From Tenrec ecaudatus (taxonomy: Eukaryota > Chordata > Mammalia > Afrosoricida > Tenrecidae): DNA of 64,000 nt. Below, one piece after another: positions 23,179 through 35,468 of the stretch (positions within the stretch are counted from its first letter, which is position 1; each line of letters opens with the position of its first letter). The notes below the pieces were generated by a model that saw nothing but the letters and a program-made list of their open reading frames with translations, was not told the origin of the DNA and made no database searches. The stretch spans positions 146,478,025 through 146,542,024 of the forward strand of contig NC_134539.1 in NCBI RefSeq assembly GCF_050624435.1, in the 5' to 3' direction. Made by a program: the position numbers and the translations under genes.

Positions 23179-25118
23179 AAGCACATTTGGGCCCAATCCC
23201 CACTATGTGGATGGCCCCGACCAATGCACCTCAAAGGACAGCTCTGCGGCTGCAGCTCAGGGAGAAGGGAGGGCACGTATGATCAGGAGCAAACGAAGAG
23301 GGAAGGAGAGCGAGTGGAACATGTCCTGGCCCTCCAAGCCCCGAGGACGATATTCCAGCTCAGAGCAGCCAGTACAAAGAGAGGACCATAGGGCCACCCC
23401 TGCCATGAGACACGACATCTCTGATGTCCTCACTGACCCATAGCGCTACAGGGGACAACACTGAAGACACAGTGCAGGAATTGTGCCTGATCTGAGCACA
23501 CCACACCGGGGCAAAACACTAAGGGCATGCAACAGAGCAGCAAGGGGAGCAGAGCAACGAAGTGCCCGAGGAATCCCAAAAATAGACTTTAGGGCCAGGG
23601 CATGACACCCCATCAGACTCAACCAGAAAACACTCATAAAGGTCAACAGATAGACCTAGAACTATTTATCAGCTTTTTTTTATTGCTGTTGGTTTTGTTG
23701 TTAATTTTGTTTTTGTTTATGTTTTGCTTTGTCTTGTTTTCATGCTTATTATTGTCTCTGCATGTCTGTCTAGATGAGATAGGCAGGGTAAATAATCTGG
23801 ACAAGAAACTGAGGCTAACGGTTCCAGGGGGCACGGGAGGGAGAGACGGCGGGGGCGGGGGGAGGGAACGAGGTGCCAACAAACTCAGGGACAAGGAAAT
23901 AATAAGTGATCTAAAATCGAAGGCGAGAAAGGCCTAGGTAGGGCTTGATCAAGGGCAGTGTAGGTAGGCTAAAGGAATTACCGAAACCCAAATGAAGGCC
24001 GAATATGGTAGTGGGACAAGAGGAAAATAAAAGGAAATAGAGGAAAGAACTAGGAGGCAAAGGGCATTTATAGAGGTCTAAATGTCGTCATGCACATATG
24101 TAAATACATTTATATATAACAATAGGGAAATAGATCTATGTACCTATATTTATTTGTTAAGCTTTAAGGCAGCAGACAGACATTGGGCCTCCACTCAAGT
24201 ACTCCCTCAATGCGAGAATACTTTGTTCTAATAACCCAGCATTCAATGAGACTCACCTTCCCTGACAAGATTGCTGAAAACAAAATGGGTGCATAAGCAA
24301 ATGTGGTGAAGAAAGCTGATGGTGCCCAGCTATCAAAAGATAGTGTCTGGGGTCTTAAAGGCTTGAAGATAAACAAGCAGCCATCTAGCTGAGAAGCAAC
24401 AAAGCCCACATAGAAGAAGCACACCAGCCTGTGTGATTATGAGGTGTCAGTGGGATCGGGTGTAAGGCATCAAAGACCCAAAACAAAAAATCATATTGTG
24501 AATGAGGAACAGTGTGGAGATCCAAAGCCCATCTGGACATCCCCTTACAGAAGGGTCACAAGGAAGAGATGAGCCAGTCAGGGTGTAGTATATCACTGAT
24601 GAAACATGCAACTTTCCTCTAATTCTGTAATGCTTACTCACCACCACCCCCTGTCATGATCCCAGTTCTACTTTACAAATCTAGCTAGATCAGAGCATGC
24701 ACAGATAAGATCTCACCACACAGGGAATCCAGGACAGATAAACCCCTCAAGACCAATAATGAGAGTAGTGATACCAGGAGGGGCAGAGAAAGGTGGGAGG
24801 GGGAAAAGACTGAATGAATCACAATGATCTACATATAACCCCCTCCCATGGGGATGGACAACAGGAAAGTGGGTGAAGGGAGACGAGACAGCGGTTGGTG
24901 TAAGACTCTGAAAAAATCATTTGTAAATTATCAAGGGGTCATGAGGGAGGGAGGGTCAGGGGTGGGGTTAGGGGATGAACTGATACCAAGGGCTCAAGTA
25001 GAAAGAAAATGCTTTGAAAATGATGGCAACATGAGTACCAATGTGCTTGACACCGTGGACGTATGTATGGACTGTGATAAGTGTTGTGCGAGCCCCCACT
25101 AAAATGATTAAAAATGCA
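23179..25118 (+). mobile_element. About 1.9-kb LINE-like (probable L1 3' UTR-type) insertion inside RTE
   Basis: A single + copy ending ccccactaaaatgattaaaaa, with internal landmarks ggggtcttaaaggcttgaag and agatgagccagtcagggtgt and a G-rich polypurine stretch (24770-24970) of the kind seen in L1 3' UTRs. No reverse-transcriptase frame is visible in it. It is the longest copy of the family in the window. The class assignment is tentative; the limits come from the point where RTE sequence stops and restarts. Confidence 0.7.
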
Positions 25119-25359
25119 AAAATATTCGCCTTGAAGAAGTACAGTCAGAATGTTCCTTACAGACAAGGTTGGTGAGACTTCATCTCACAAACAGTGGGCA
25201 TGTCAGTCCGTGGACAAGAACATCATCCTCGGTAAAATATGCCTAGGACTTAAGCATAGGAACACTGTGCGGATGATGCAGGACCAGGATGTGTTTTCTT
25301 CTGTGATACCTACGGTCACAATGAGTCAGAACTGGCTTGATGATACCTAACAACAACAA
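25119..25359 (+). pseudogene. RTE 3' end, inner nest, continuation
   Basis: Continues the RTE ORF2 C-terminus and 3' tail after the 1.9-kb insertion, ending atgagtcagaactggcttga tgatacctaacaacaacaa. The tail is nearly the same as the AfroSINE 3' end. Confidence 0.82.
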
Positions 25360-25870
25360 TCATGACTGCCAAACATACGATCCTTTCCCAGGCACTGGTC
25401 TCTCCTGATAGCATATCCGAAGTACATGAGATGAAATCTCGCCAGCCCCGCTTCTAACAAGCCAAGCACTCTAGCTGAACTTCCTCTGACACGGATCTGA
25501 TCCCTCTTCTGGAACACCGCTGCCCTCCATGCGACCTGACAGCACAGAGCAGCAGAACCACTCCATGGGCCTTCTGAGACTGCCTCTTTACTGCCTCATT
25601 TGTCTCCTAGGGGTCTAGGCACTAAGCAGTCTGTCAGCAATTGAGCTCTTAACCCACGGCACCTCCAGAGCTTTTCTTCTTCTGTCAGTTCATGGTCTGT
25701 TTTAATACTCTTCTCCAACATCCTCCTCATTCATCGTCCAGCTCACACATGCATATGAAGTGACTGAAGACACCCGGACTCCTATCAGGCACACCTTAGT
25801 CTGCATTAAAGTGACCGCTCTCCTTTTGAACTATTTAAAGAGGTCTTTGGCCAAGTTTTAGGTGTCTGTT
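25360..25870 (-). mobile_element. RTE LINE 3' region, outer nest, part 2
   Basis: Resumes the reverse RTE copy broken at 22459: actggtctctcctgatagca, gtacatgagatgaaatctcg, cagctcacacatgcatatga. A possible 7-base target duplication is tcattac (22453) / tcatgac (25360), one mismatch. It contains a SINE at 25508-25670. Confidence 0.75.
25508..25670 (-). repeat. AfroSINE inside RTE
   Basis: Reverse, diverged: ctgccctccatgcgacctga at the left and cccacggcacctccagagc at the right. It interrupts the outer RTE copy. Confidence 0.6.
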
Positions 25871-26699
25871 ACAAAAGCGAATTAATTCTGTAAGTTTTAT
25901 TGCATCTTCCTCCTGCTAAAATGAAAGTATTATTTCTAGTCATGTTCTCACTTGTGATACTAACAGCTTAACAATGTTATATCTGGTGTGCCAGGTTCAT
26001 CATTTGACCACAAGAACCTCGGAGGTAATGTGGAGGCTCTAGGATCTGGACAGGTTTGGAGGCAGAATGTAGTGAAGGTGAAGTGGCCTGCGTAGCCAGA
26101 TCAGCTGAAGAAAAGGCAGAGCTGGCTTGGGAGCCAGAGTTGTGGAAGTCATCCTTCAGATGGAGGCCTGACCTCGTGTTCACGAGTCTAATTTGACTAT
26201 GAATTAAGTAGCTGGTGCTGGGAACCAGTTTCTGCAATCAGATAAAACTAAATTAAGTTTTTCCTCTAGTTTCTTCATGTCCTTTACCAAGCTCAATATT
26301 GCACAGATCTGAACTGCTGCAAAGGAAGCTACATCAGTGTCTCTTGGAGCGTGTTGGGATTTTAATTCTGTGGGTTTGGGCGCGACCTGAGAGTCTGTAC
26401 TTTTAGGAAGCACAGTAGAGAGTGCAGCTAAACTACCATGATTTATCACCACTGGTCTAGAATGGTCGGTGAGGACCAGATAGTGTAACATCTTAGATTT
26501 GCAGGCCCAGAAGCAAAATCCAAGGACACTGTGTAAAGAGTTGTGTAGCAAGAGAACGAGCTTGCACAAAACTTTACCGATGAAGTGTAAATTACAGTGC
26601 TGCATACAATGTTGGCTTTGCCGATTGGTCTGTTAATGACCAGGAGGGGGTTCTTTCTCGGGGGTATGACATTGTGTATAATTGGACTTTAACATTTAA

Positions 26700-27105
26700 G
26701 CCTCCCCCTCATCAAAACCGATTGCCTGCAGTGAGCCAACTCGGCTCGTAAAGAGAGTTTCCTAGTCCGCCCTCTCCAGTGAGCGTATGGCTTTCATGGA
26801 GCACATCCATCGATTGGAAGCCACTTGGAGAATTTTGCTAGATCCTTCCCAATGTTTGCCTCATCATAGTGTGTCATGACTTTGCAGATTGACCACTTCC
26901 TATGAGGGTTAGGTTGGAAGTTCTTCAGTTGCACACAGGCAAGTGAGTTTTGAAATAGGGGATTTCCTTTGCCCTTGCATACTGGTTCAGTAACAAGACA
27001 GATTCACATATTTCCTATAGCGTAGCCGACAATAAAATAATGCGGTGAATTTTTGTTTTCTCGAGCTTTGTAACTTGGTCCAACTAAACCTTTTTTGGGG
27101 GCCCC

Positions 27106-27155
<50 letters not shown>

Positions 27156-27720
27156 ACACATCATATATTAACCACCATTAGTGGCGACTTCCTGGCATGG
27201 TTTCACTCGGGGTGAAATCCTTTAGGGTTTTCTCAAGATCATTGAAAGTACTCTTACCTGTAGTTCTGTCACACAGTCTATTCAGGCTGATTTTACTCCA
27301 GAAAGTATAAAATCCATAAGAATTTGAAAGTCTCATTTACATGCCCTCCCTTTGATCAGAATTTTTCTGTGGAATCTATGATCAACATTTTGGTAATGAC
27401 AGCTGAGTACCAGTTCTCTGGTCTCCTGGCAAAGGACATACTAGTTGGTGGCGGTGATTAGCCATACATGCCATGGCTTCTTCCTAGTCCTTGCTCTCCT
27501 CTTTCTGTTGCTCCAAGCGCATAGGTATCAGTGGTTGTGCAGATGTTGTGACTTGAAAGGTCTCTTGCCAACTTTTAAGACCCTAGGCACTAAGCAACCA
27601 ACTTGAATGTAGAACAGAAGCACTGAACACGTTTCTTAGACCGATTAACTGGAATGTCCATGATTCTAAACCTCCAAACCCAGGGACCAAATCCCCCTGA
27701 GGTCTTTGTTTTTAGGAAGC
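26700..27720 (+). repeat. Diverged interspersed repeat, uncertain class
   Basis: Pieces such as ttttaagaccctaggcacta agcaaccaact and gaatgtagaacagaagcact resemble an older afrotherian LINE 3' region; the rest is not recognised. It includes the TG tract at 27113-27153. Confidence 0.35.
27113..27153. repeat. (TG)n microsatellite
   Basis: Twenty uninterrupted TG units, flanked by tata on the left and tacacaca on the right. Confidence 0.95.
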
Positions 27721-29126
27721 AGCCTCAGCAGCTACTCGTTGTTGCTGTTGTTGCGGCAGTAAATCTTTCTCTCACACATTTGCCAGTCCGGTGTTTTACC
27801 GACTGTACCTTGTTGGTTGCAGTTGCAGCAACTGGCTGTTAAGTACTCCCCTTTTCAACTGACTGTTGAGGATTGTCAGTGATGTCCTTCACTCTTGCAG
27901 CAGCCTTTCTCGCTACAAGACATGCTAACAGTCTTAAACCAGTTTGTTTTCTCTGGACACGTTGCTTCGGCTGCTGCAGCCAGACACGAGTGAGTTCACT
28001 CAGCATCAGTAAACAGTCTTCCTTGCTGGACTAACCAGTAGGAGCCATTTGGAGCCTCACTTCATTTTTGTGAAGTCACTCTGCCACGAGAAACCATTGC
28101 ATTGTTAAGTTTTGCGATCTTTCTGACCTTGACTTCCCTAGGAGTTGACACTGTTGGGAAGAATGCTGTTCTCCATGGCAGTAGCGGTGCTATTGACATG
28201 TGCTCAGATTCTGACTGTGACTGTAACGGTGTGACAAACAGCCGTGCACAGTGAGGAGAGAGCCGCATGCTCCCTCTGGAAACTGCTCAGTCCCAGGTGT
28301 AGCAAGGAAGTAGGTACAGACCACACATGTACAGTGCATGGGCAACCATGTTCCAAGACAGCTTGACTTTGGCTCATGGAATATTCTTTGTGTTCTCTTG
28401 GTCACTCCCCTTTAATCATTTAGAAATGTTTAAAAACAAAATAACATGCTTGACTCATGGGCCATGCAAGAGGAGGTGACGGCTGGATCCACCTGAGCCC
28501 TCTTTGGTCTAAAATCTAGATGCACAAAACAGAAGGCTTACGGCCAGCCTCTCCTCCTGCCCCCTATCGTGAGTCTCCCAGGCAACTTTGCTGTGGTACT
28601 GTGAGGAGTTCTTGATCACGTACTGTGCAGCTGCTTTTGAGAATGTAGTTTACCCTCATCTCTGCCATAATATGATTACTGGAGGCATGTACCAGACGTT
28701 GAAGTTAGAATCTACTTAGAACTGTTTTCTGTAAGCTTCCCCCTTTCAATGAAAACAAAACCTGCCTGAGTTGCATTCTGTTCTTCTGTGACAGCGGGTA
28801 CTTTCTTCTTGTTTATCCCTTTGCTCTCCAGCGTAAATTCCACATCTCTTTAAATTAATACATTCCATTGCTGGTGCTGAAGGTAGCACTGGAAAGCCCC
28901 ATCACTTGTTCAGTAACTGGGCAGGTCAGTTGCAGGTCTATAGAATTATGAATTTGCTCAGTAGAGATGATTTCCTTAGTTATATTCTCCGCTTTTCTGT
29001 TAACCCTCCAATTTAGGACCCCTCACTCATTCTGTCTTGGTAGAGAAAGCGAGGCTGCGAGACACACTGGGGTAAACCTAACATGATGTCACAAGGCTGG
29101 TATTTAATTGTCCTGTAAACTCCATG

Positions 29127-29318
29127 AGGATCCCTGGTATATGTTGGACTGCTGACCAAAAGGTCAGCCATTCCAAGCTACCCACCAGCCAGCTCCTCCG
29201 GAGAAAGGGTTTTACTCCCGCATAGAGTTTCCGTCTCGGAAGCTCACAGGGGAAGTTCCACCTGTCCTCCAGGAACGCTATGAGTCGGGATCGACTCTGG
29301 CAGTGAGTTGTTGTTGTC
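29127..29318 (+). repeat. AfroSINE, full length
   Basis: Head ggatccctggtatatgttgg, internal ctgctgaccaaaaggtcagc, tail tatgagtcgggatcgactct followed by gttgttgttg. Confidence 0.85.
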
Positions 29319-29828
29319 TTCTAAGTCAGAACTGGACATTCTAAAGGACGTGGTCGTCACCCGTAGCTCAGGTAGCATAGGCCAGAGTCCAGGCCCACTG
29401 GCTGCCATGCAGTTGGTTAGACGGTGCCTGCACAGCCACAAAGCTAAAGACCGGAGGACATCTCAGCGTTGGCGGACAGAGGGCATGGAAAGAGAATGGA
29501 AGTTTCGAGACTTCAGAGTGCCCTGTAGCCACAGTCATCCTGAAAGTGACCCCCGTGTTCTAAGCTGAGGACGGAGACCCAAAGGCTGGTCACAGACATC
29601 CTAAATGAAAGAACGGACACACATGAAATGAATGCTCTGTGGAATTTTATTGCAATTTTCCTTTGGTGATGTAAAATAGACTGGAAAGAATTTGTAATAG
29701 AGCCCTATCATAATCTCACAAAATGAAAATGAGTCTTCATAAAATGGTTTTTAAAATGAGTCTTAAAACCCGCGATGGCCTAGGACATAAAATCATCTTT
29801 GTCACTTTTAGCAGATTATATCATAACC

Positions 29829-30391
29829 TTAAAAAAAAATCATTTTGTTGGGCCTCTTACATCTCTTAACACAATCTATACATCCATCCATTGTGTTAAG
29901 CACATTTGTACTTTTGTTGCCATCATCATTTTCAAAACATTATCTTTCTACTTGAGCCCTTGGTATCCGCTCCTAATTTCTTTCCCTCCCTCACCCTCCC
30001 TCACGAGCCCTTGACAGTTTATAAATTATTATTGTTTTCATGGTTTGCGCCAACTGCTATCTCTCTTCACCCACTTTTCTTTTGTTCGTCCCCCTGGGAT
30101 GGGGGTGGTTATATGGCGATCATTGTGATCGTGATCTGTTCCCACCTTCCCCCACCCTCCTGGTATCGCCACTCTCATTATTGGTCCTGAGGGGTTCATC
30201 TGTCCTGGATTCCTTGCGCTGTGAGCGCTTAGCTGTACCCGTGCACTTGCTCTGATCTAGCCAGATTTGTAAGGTAGAATTGGGGTCATGGTAGTGGGGG
30301 CGGGGGGAGGAAGCATTTAGGAACTAGAGGAAAGTTTATGTTTGGCCGGTGCCATACTGCACCCTGACTGCCTCGCCTCTTCCTTGTGAGA
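29829..30391 (-). mobile_element. LINE-like 3' end, 5'-truncated
   Basis: Reverse copy beginning tcattttgttgggcctctta, with tctacttgagcccttggtat and ggtcctgaggggttcatctg. Collinear with 23179-25118 over about 560 bases. Confidence 0.8.
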
Positions 30392-30654
30392 CTGTAACAT
30401 AACTTGAACAGTGTGTCTCAACAAAGCCAACATTCAGATGAATAGATTTGTGGCATACATGTGTGCGATGTGAACAGAAATTGTGGAGTAGGATTGAACT
30501 CTAGCCATTCTTCGTTCTACAGGGGTGGGAGGGGAGACAGACAGGACAACACACTAAGGCCTAGACATGCTAACAGACTTAGAGGGAGAACTTAAATTCA
30601 AGTCTTTCTCTTAACACTCACACTGGGCAGAGGTGCCAGGGCAGTACCGACATT

Positions 30655-30780
30655 TAACACTTAACTAGTGAGAGCTGGAAGGTTGGTGACTCGAACTTAC
30701 CCAGAGGCCTCATGGAAGAATGGCCTGCTCCGTGAAGAAGCAGTTCTACTTGCTACCCTCGAGGTCGCCATGACAACACG
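30655..30780 (+). repeat. AfroSINE fragment, older subtype
   Basis: Diverged: gaaggttggtgactcgaactt acccagaggcctcatggaa, then ctcgaggtcgccatgac. Confidence 0.55.
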
Positions 30781-31246
30781 CTGTTAGGCAACTGCGTGGG
30801 GCAGTAGGCAAAGTACAGTCCGTTTGAAGTCAGGCCCCTAATGTAGCAGTTAGCCTGTTGGAAGTAATCCACACATTCACATGGGACCTGAGTTGCATGG
30901 TGTCGAGTGCACAGACCTCGTTGCCATCGAGTCCCTCCCTCCACCTCACGGCGCCCTGCGCCACAGAGCTGAGTTCTGACGGCGCTTCCTTCCCAGAGGT
31001 CACAATTCAATACTGCCCGCAGCACAATTGTTTTTCTCTGACGTCTCACTTTTGGTGAGATTATGAATTAGTAATTTGAACCCCCAACTGTCTAAGATCC
31101 CCCTTCAGGAAGACAGTTAAGGTTTTACAAAGGCACAAAGTCATTTGAAACCAACCCCCCGCCCCCCAAAAAATCTAATATTCCCTTTGAAAAACCAGAA
31201 GGCAGTTTAAGTCAAGAAAAGACCCTTTAAGATTTTAATGCAAGAA

Positions 31247-31312
31247 GAGAACAAGGGAGCTGATATCAAGGAGTTCAAGAAGAAAGAAACTGGTTTGAAA
31301 CTGAAAAGAGCA
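31247..31312 (+). repeat. LINE-like fragment
   Basis: Short match to the 3' part of the family: gagctgatatcaaggagttc aagaagaaag. It lacks the tail. Confidence 0.45.
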
Positions 31313-32663
31313 AGGGCGGTGTCTCCCTGGACGGTGGTGGTCCAGCGAGGGCCGGCACCGTGTCTTATGTGCATAGTAGTGTCTCTCTAGCAGTTTGTGC
31401 TAATGGGGCAACGCCTCACACGTTCCTGTTCTGTGCATTGTGTTTGTGTCTATTAGAAAATACAGTAGTCACCTAATGCTCCTAATTATCTTTGGACTTC
31501 AGAAGTTTAGAACCAACGCGTATATAAGTGCATGGTCTTGTACATTTTTAAGTCTGGTTGTGTTAGAGAATTAAGTCTTTTTCTATTTCAGAAAGATCAT
31601 GTAGCAGTATATTGCGGGCTGTGATGTGATACCCACATTTTTGCATTAAAACATTTGAATAGTTTCACTAAGAGCACAAATAGAGACTAAAGGGCCTGCC
31701 AGTTCGTTGCAAATATTACTGCCAAATCAATTTTGGTTCTCGGGTTGCCAAAAAGGTATTATATTATCCTTACAGAATGTTAGAATGTATGTAAGGGGGG
31801 CGGGGACAAATATAGGTAAGGGATTGTGGGCCTGCTTTGTGTAAACTGCTGTATTTTTAATTTAACAATAAATATTTCATGTAACACTTGTATAAAATAT
31901 AATTGTTATTTGATCTGCCATCATAAAAAAATTTATTGTCAGAAAATGAATTTCTACATCTTGCTTTCTCTTTTTGTACATCGCTGCTTATGTGAATAAG
32001 GTCCTGGAAATGGGTGGAGGGCCATTAAAAGCTGTGTAGACTTTGCTACTTGTAACTTTCCAAAAGACCTGTGGGACTTTGCAGGTTGCCAGGATGAGTA
32101 AGGCAATTTCTTTGTGGTGTCACCGGGAGTGGGTGGATATAATCATTTATCTTAAAGGGGAGGGTGTGTGTGCACGTGCGTGCGTGGGTTGGGGGGTGGG
32201 AGGGGGTTAGATAATATGGCATCTTAATCTTCTGGTTATCTTTCATTTTTTTGGCCATCAGTTAGGATAACAGTAATACTGAGGTGAATTCTTGTTTAAA
32301 GTTGCTGGCTTGGTGTGGAAGGTTCTGTTTTCCTTAAACAGCTTCCTTGCTCCGAAGTCCCTAAAAAGATGCCCTCCGTCACAGTGGAGTGGCTCCTCCG
32401 TTTGCCCCTCGGCTCATTGTAGAAGTATCTGCAGAGCCTTTGTTATGTGATCTTGGCTTAGCTCATCGTCATCAAACATGAGCTCTGTTAAAAGCTCAAC
32501 TCGGGTTGACCTGTTGAGGGTGCCGGAGACCCGGTAGAACCTCTCTGTAAGGATTAGAAGCCATTAAAAATGTTCCTATGCTTTGCTTTCATCATTCTGA
32601 GATCACTAGAACATCATCCAAAAGACATAAAGTGACGGTTTATCATAGCATTACTTAGTGTTT

Positions 32664-32688
32664 TGTGTGTGTGTGTGTGTGTGTGTGT
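32664..32688. repeat. (TG)n microsatellite
   Basis: About twelve TG units. Confidence 0.93.
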
Positions 32689-33391
32689 ACATAAGAAAAT
32701 TCAAATATCTGAAGTAGCTGAATGGCTTAACTTTTTAGCATATGAATTCTGGGGATGATTATGTTACTGTTAACATTTACATACAATTTACTTTAATGGA
32801 AAACATCGGTATGCAAATTTATCTCTATATTACTGTAACTATGTTAGTTATGCTCTCGTGCGTGCGCCCTTCCCCCACACACACACACAACCCAACATTG
32901 GAAGGAAGTACTTGAAGTCTTCAAATATACACATTATCAAGATAAGGGGATTTTTGGTCTGAGGCATGCATAAAGAGATGGCCGTCTTTTATATTGTTTT
33001 TGTCCAAGAGAGAAGCTCTTACATGGACAGGTCAATGTACCAGGCAGGTGATGTGCATTCAGAGTTGGGTTTTTTTTAAGTACTTTAAGTGTATATGCTT
33101 ATTTGGGTGCGAGAAGCAATTCAGTAGGAAAATCTTGGTGTCATTTAGCAGTGAATTCTAGTATTCTTTTTACCTACGATATTATCCTTAAGAAATGAGC
33201 ATAATTTTGACCAACATAGGTGATATATGTACACAACATCCATGCAGGTTTGACCGCAATAATTCTTCCTGTGTCCTTTTCCTTTCTCTTAAACTCATCG
33301 TTGGCCCACCGATGACAGTCATGATGATGTGTGTGCAGTCCCACCACCATGTACATGCACATATAGGACCTCCTGCGTGATCCACTCTAAG

Positions 33392-33715
33392 GCAGCAATT
33401 CTCAAAGTGTGGTCCCCGGGCCCCTGGGGATCCTGAAGCCCATTCCAGGAAGTCTATACTGGAGAGTGATGCTAGGATGCTCCTACTTGCCCTTTCACTG
33501 TGCTGCTGCGTCCAGCAGGGTGCAGAGCCCTCATGGGTGGATGGCTGGGGCGGGGGCTCAGATAGTGCTTTGGACTAGACTGCTGTGTGACTGACTAGTT
33601 TTCTACGCTGCCATGCATCTGCAATAAAAAATAGATCCAGCCTCCCTCAACAGTGTCCCTGATTAAATAGTCAAAAACAACGTGCTGACTGTAGCCCTTT
33701 AGAACATAGAGTCTA
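33392..33715. mobile_element. Ancient hAT-Charlie-like fragment
   Basis: Starts gcagcaattctcaaagtgtggtc and contains gccatgcatctgcaataaaa, the order found in old mammalian Charlie-type elements. Too diverged for me to name a subfamily. Confidence 0.5.
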
Positions 33716-34374
33716 TTGAGAGAATGGGTGAGGCCGCTTGAAGAGAGGGCTCATGGGCCCTCAGGCCTGAGGTCACACCTGTGGAGGAAGCTCCAGTAGC
33801 CAGAGTTTTCACGAACCGAAACAACAGAGATATGTCAGTGTTTGAGATGTCCAATTATCCATCCAGGTCTAAGCCTTGCAGAGTTCAGGGGAGTGAGACC
33901 AGAGGGATTTTTAATTGGATAGGCCCCCAAACTTTCAGATTTTACAGTCTGACTGGTCTTTAAGAGACTACCCCTTGCGTGTGGATGTAGTAACAGAAGA
34001 GCGTTTACAACTCTCTAAATAGATTATTACAGCACCCCCTTCCAGCTATATATCTAGGCCAGGCTGTAATTTCTCCTCATGCGCCAACCACAGCCACCTA
34101 GCACGGCACTTTGCGTGGTGAAGCAGCTCTGTTCCAGTGAACTGTGGGTAGGGGCCTTAGACAGTTCTTCAGTGTGTGATGAAATGCTATTATCTCTTCT
34201 TTCCATTTTTCCACCAATTTTTTGAAGCCCCTTTGTACAAAAATAATTATAGCATTGTACTGTAAATTAATATTGATTTTTTTTTTAGTTAATGGGTTGA
34301 AGCTTAAATTTTTTTTTCTAATTTTACTTTCATTAGTAAAATGAGTAAGTATCAATAGCCATAACCTACAAAAA

Positions 34375-34503
34375 GGAGCCCAAGTGGCACTGAATTACTC
34401 ACCAGAAGGTTGGTGGTTCAAATCTTTCAGCTGCTCTGGGAGCTGTTCCCTGCAACCAGCCTTCATAAAGGTCATAGCCTAGCACACCCAGGGCAGTTCT
34501 TTC
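34375..34503 (+). repeat. AfroSINE, tail-truncated
   Basis: Head ggagcccaagtggcactgaa and B-box-like ggtggttcaaatc. It ends near the TG tract at 34513. Confidence 0.7.
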
Positions 34504-34510
34504 CTGTTCC

Positions 34511-34512
<2 letters not shown>

Positions 34513-34546
<34 letters not shown>
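34513..34546. repeat. (TG)n microsatellite
   Basis: Seventeen TG units at the end of the AfroSINE fragment. Confidence 0.93.
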
Positions 34547-34547
<1 letters not shown>

Positions 34548-35417
34548 GCACACTCACACGCACGATAGAAACTTGTGAAAAAGCCCACTGTGATTGATCC
34601 TCAAGAATCTTGATAATGACGGGGCCCCGAGACCACAAGGTTTGAACCCTGCAGCTTCAAGGCCTGGTGACTCAGAGCAGTGGTTCTGGCCATGACCTGA
34701 GGGCCCTGCCCCACCCGCACTTACCAGAGCCTGTGGAGGGAAGCAGGCCTGATGAAGGAACTGGGGATTTAGCCTCCCGAAGGGGGAGCGCAGTTCGTGA
34801 TCAATTTCTAGTAGGGACCATGAAGAGAGAATTGGGAGGTGACTCTTCTTCAAGTGGGTCCCCGCCCATCTGCCTGTCCTCTGGCTAGACATGCCCTTTC
34901 AGGGAGGTCCTTCCAGACCACTGAGTTTATGGAATTACCTGGCACATGTGGAGAAACCAGGGACTCAGGAAGGCTGGTCCACCAAGGCAAGAATGCCTTT
35001 AGGAGACAGGTGGGCAGCAGCGCGAGGCAGGGCCAGCTCCTCTCTGCTTTGTCCCTAGTCTGCAGACAGTCGTCATCACTGTCTGTGCAGTCCCTGTGCC
35101 CGAGAGAAAACAGGACAAAGACGGATGCCCCTTCAGCCTGGGTCACAGCCTTGCGTTTGTCTCCCACCAGTGTCGCTCGGTCACGGGCATGTGCGGAGAC
35201 TGCCCTTTTGAACTAGGTTTTCCAGAGTCAGCGTTTCAAGGCCAAGGCAGAGTTTTTATATGTTTGCAAAAGAATCCGCTCTTTAGTCTGAGATCGGTGA
35301 CTAAGCAAATCTGTTTGGACTAAGTAGTCAACCAGACAGCCTTAATATAAACTGTTGTCGAAAAGTTCGCCTACTTCTAAGCCCTCACATCTACTCATTG
35401 TCTTGTTTTGTTTTTAG

Positions 35418-35468
35418 GGTGAATCCGTAAAATATTTCCTGGATAACTTGGATAAGCTTGGAGAACAA
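35418..35468 (+). CDS. GNA13: GNA13 exon 3
   Basis: A 51-base, 17-codon exon reading GESVKYFLDNLDKLGEQ, residues 171-187, joining the end of the helical domain to the linker before switch I. It is flanked by tttttag|GGT and CAA|gtaagt and is phase 0 at both ends. The human protein has GEP where this reads GEQ, a single C-to-A difference from CCA. The exon is too short to stand out as an open frame and is recognised by its fit between exons 2 and 4. Confidence 0.93.

Larger units (their letters stand above)
853..35417 (+). other. GNA13: GNA13 intron 2 (about 34.6 kb)
   Basis: Large intron bounded by the gtaaga donor at 853 and a T-rich tttttag acceptor at 35411-35417. It holds the SINEs, LINE fragments, hAT elements and simple repeats listed separately. 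Stretches where I recognise nothing beyond them include 2000-3240, 3520-4530, 8120-9880, 10070-12200, 13390-14300, 14500-15420, 20830-22290, 27730-29120 and 31320-33390. Of these, 21900-22290 and 31400-33200 are AT-rich and look single-copy, so they are candidates for conserved noncoding sequence. Confidence 0.85.
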
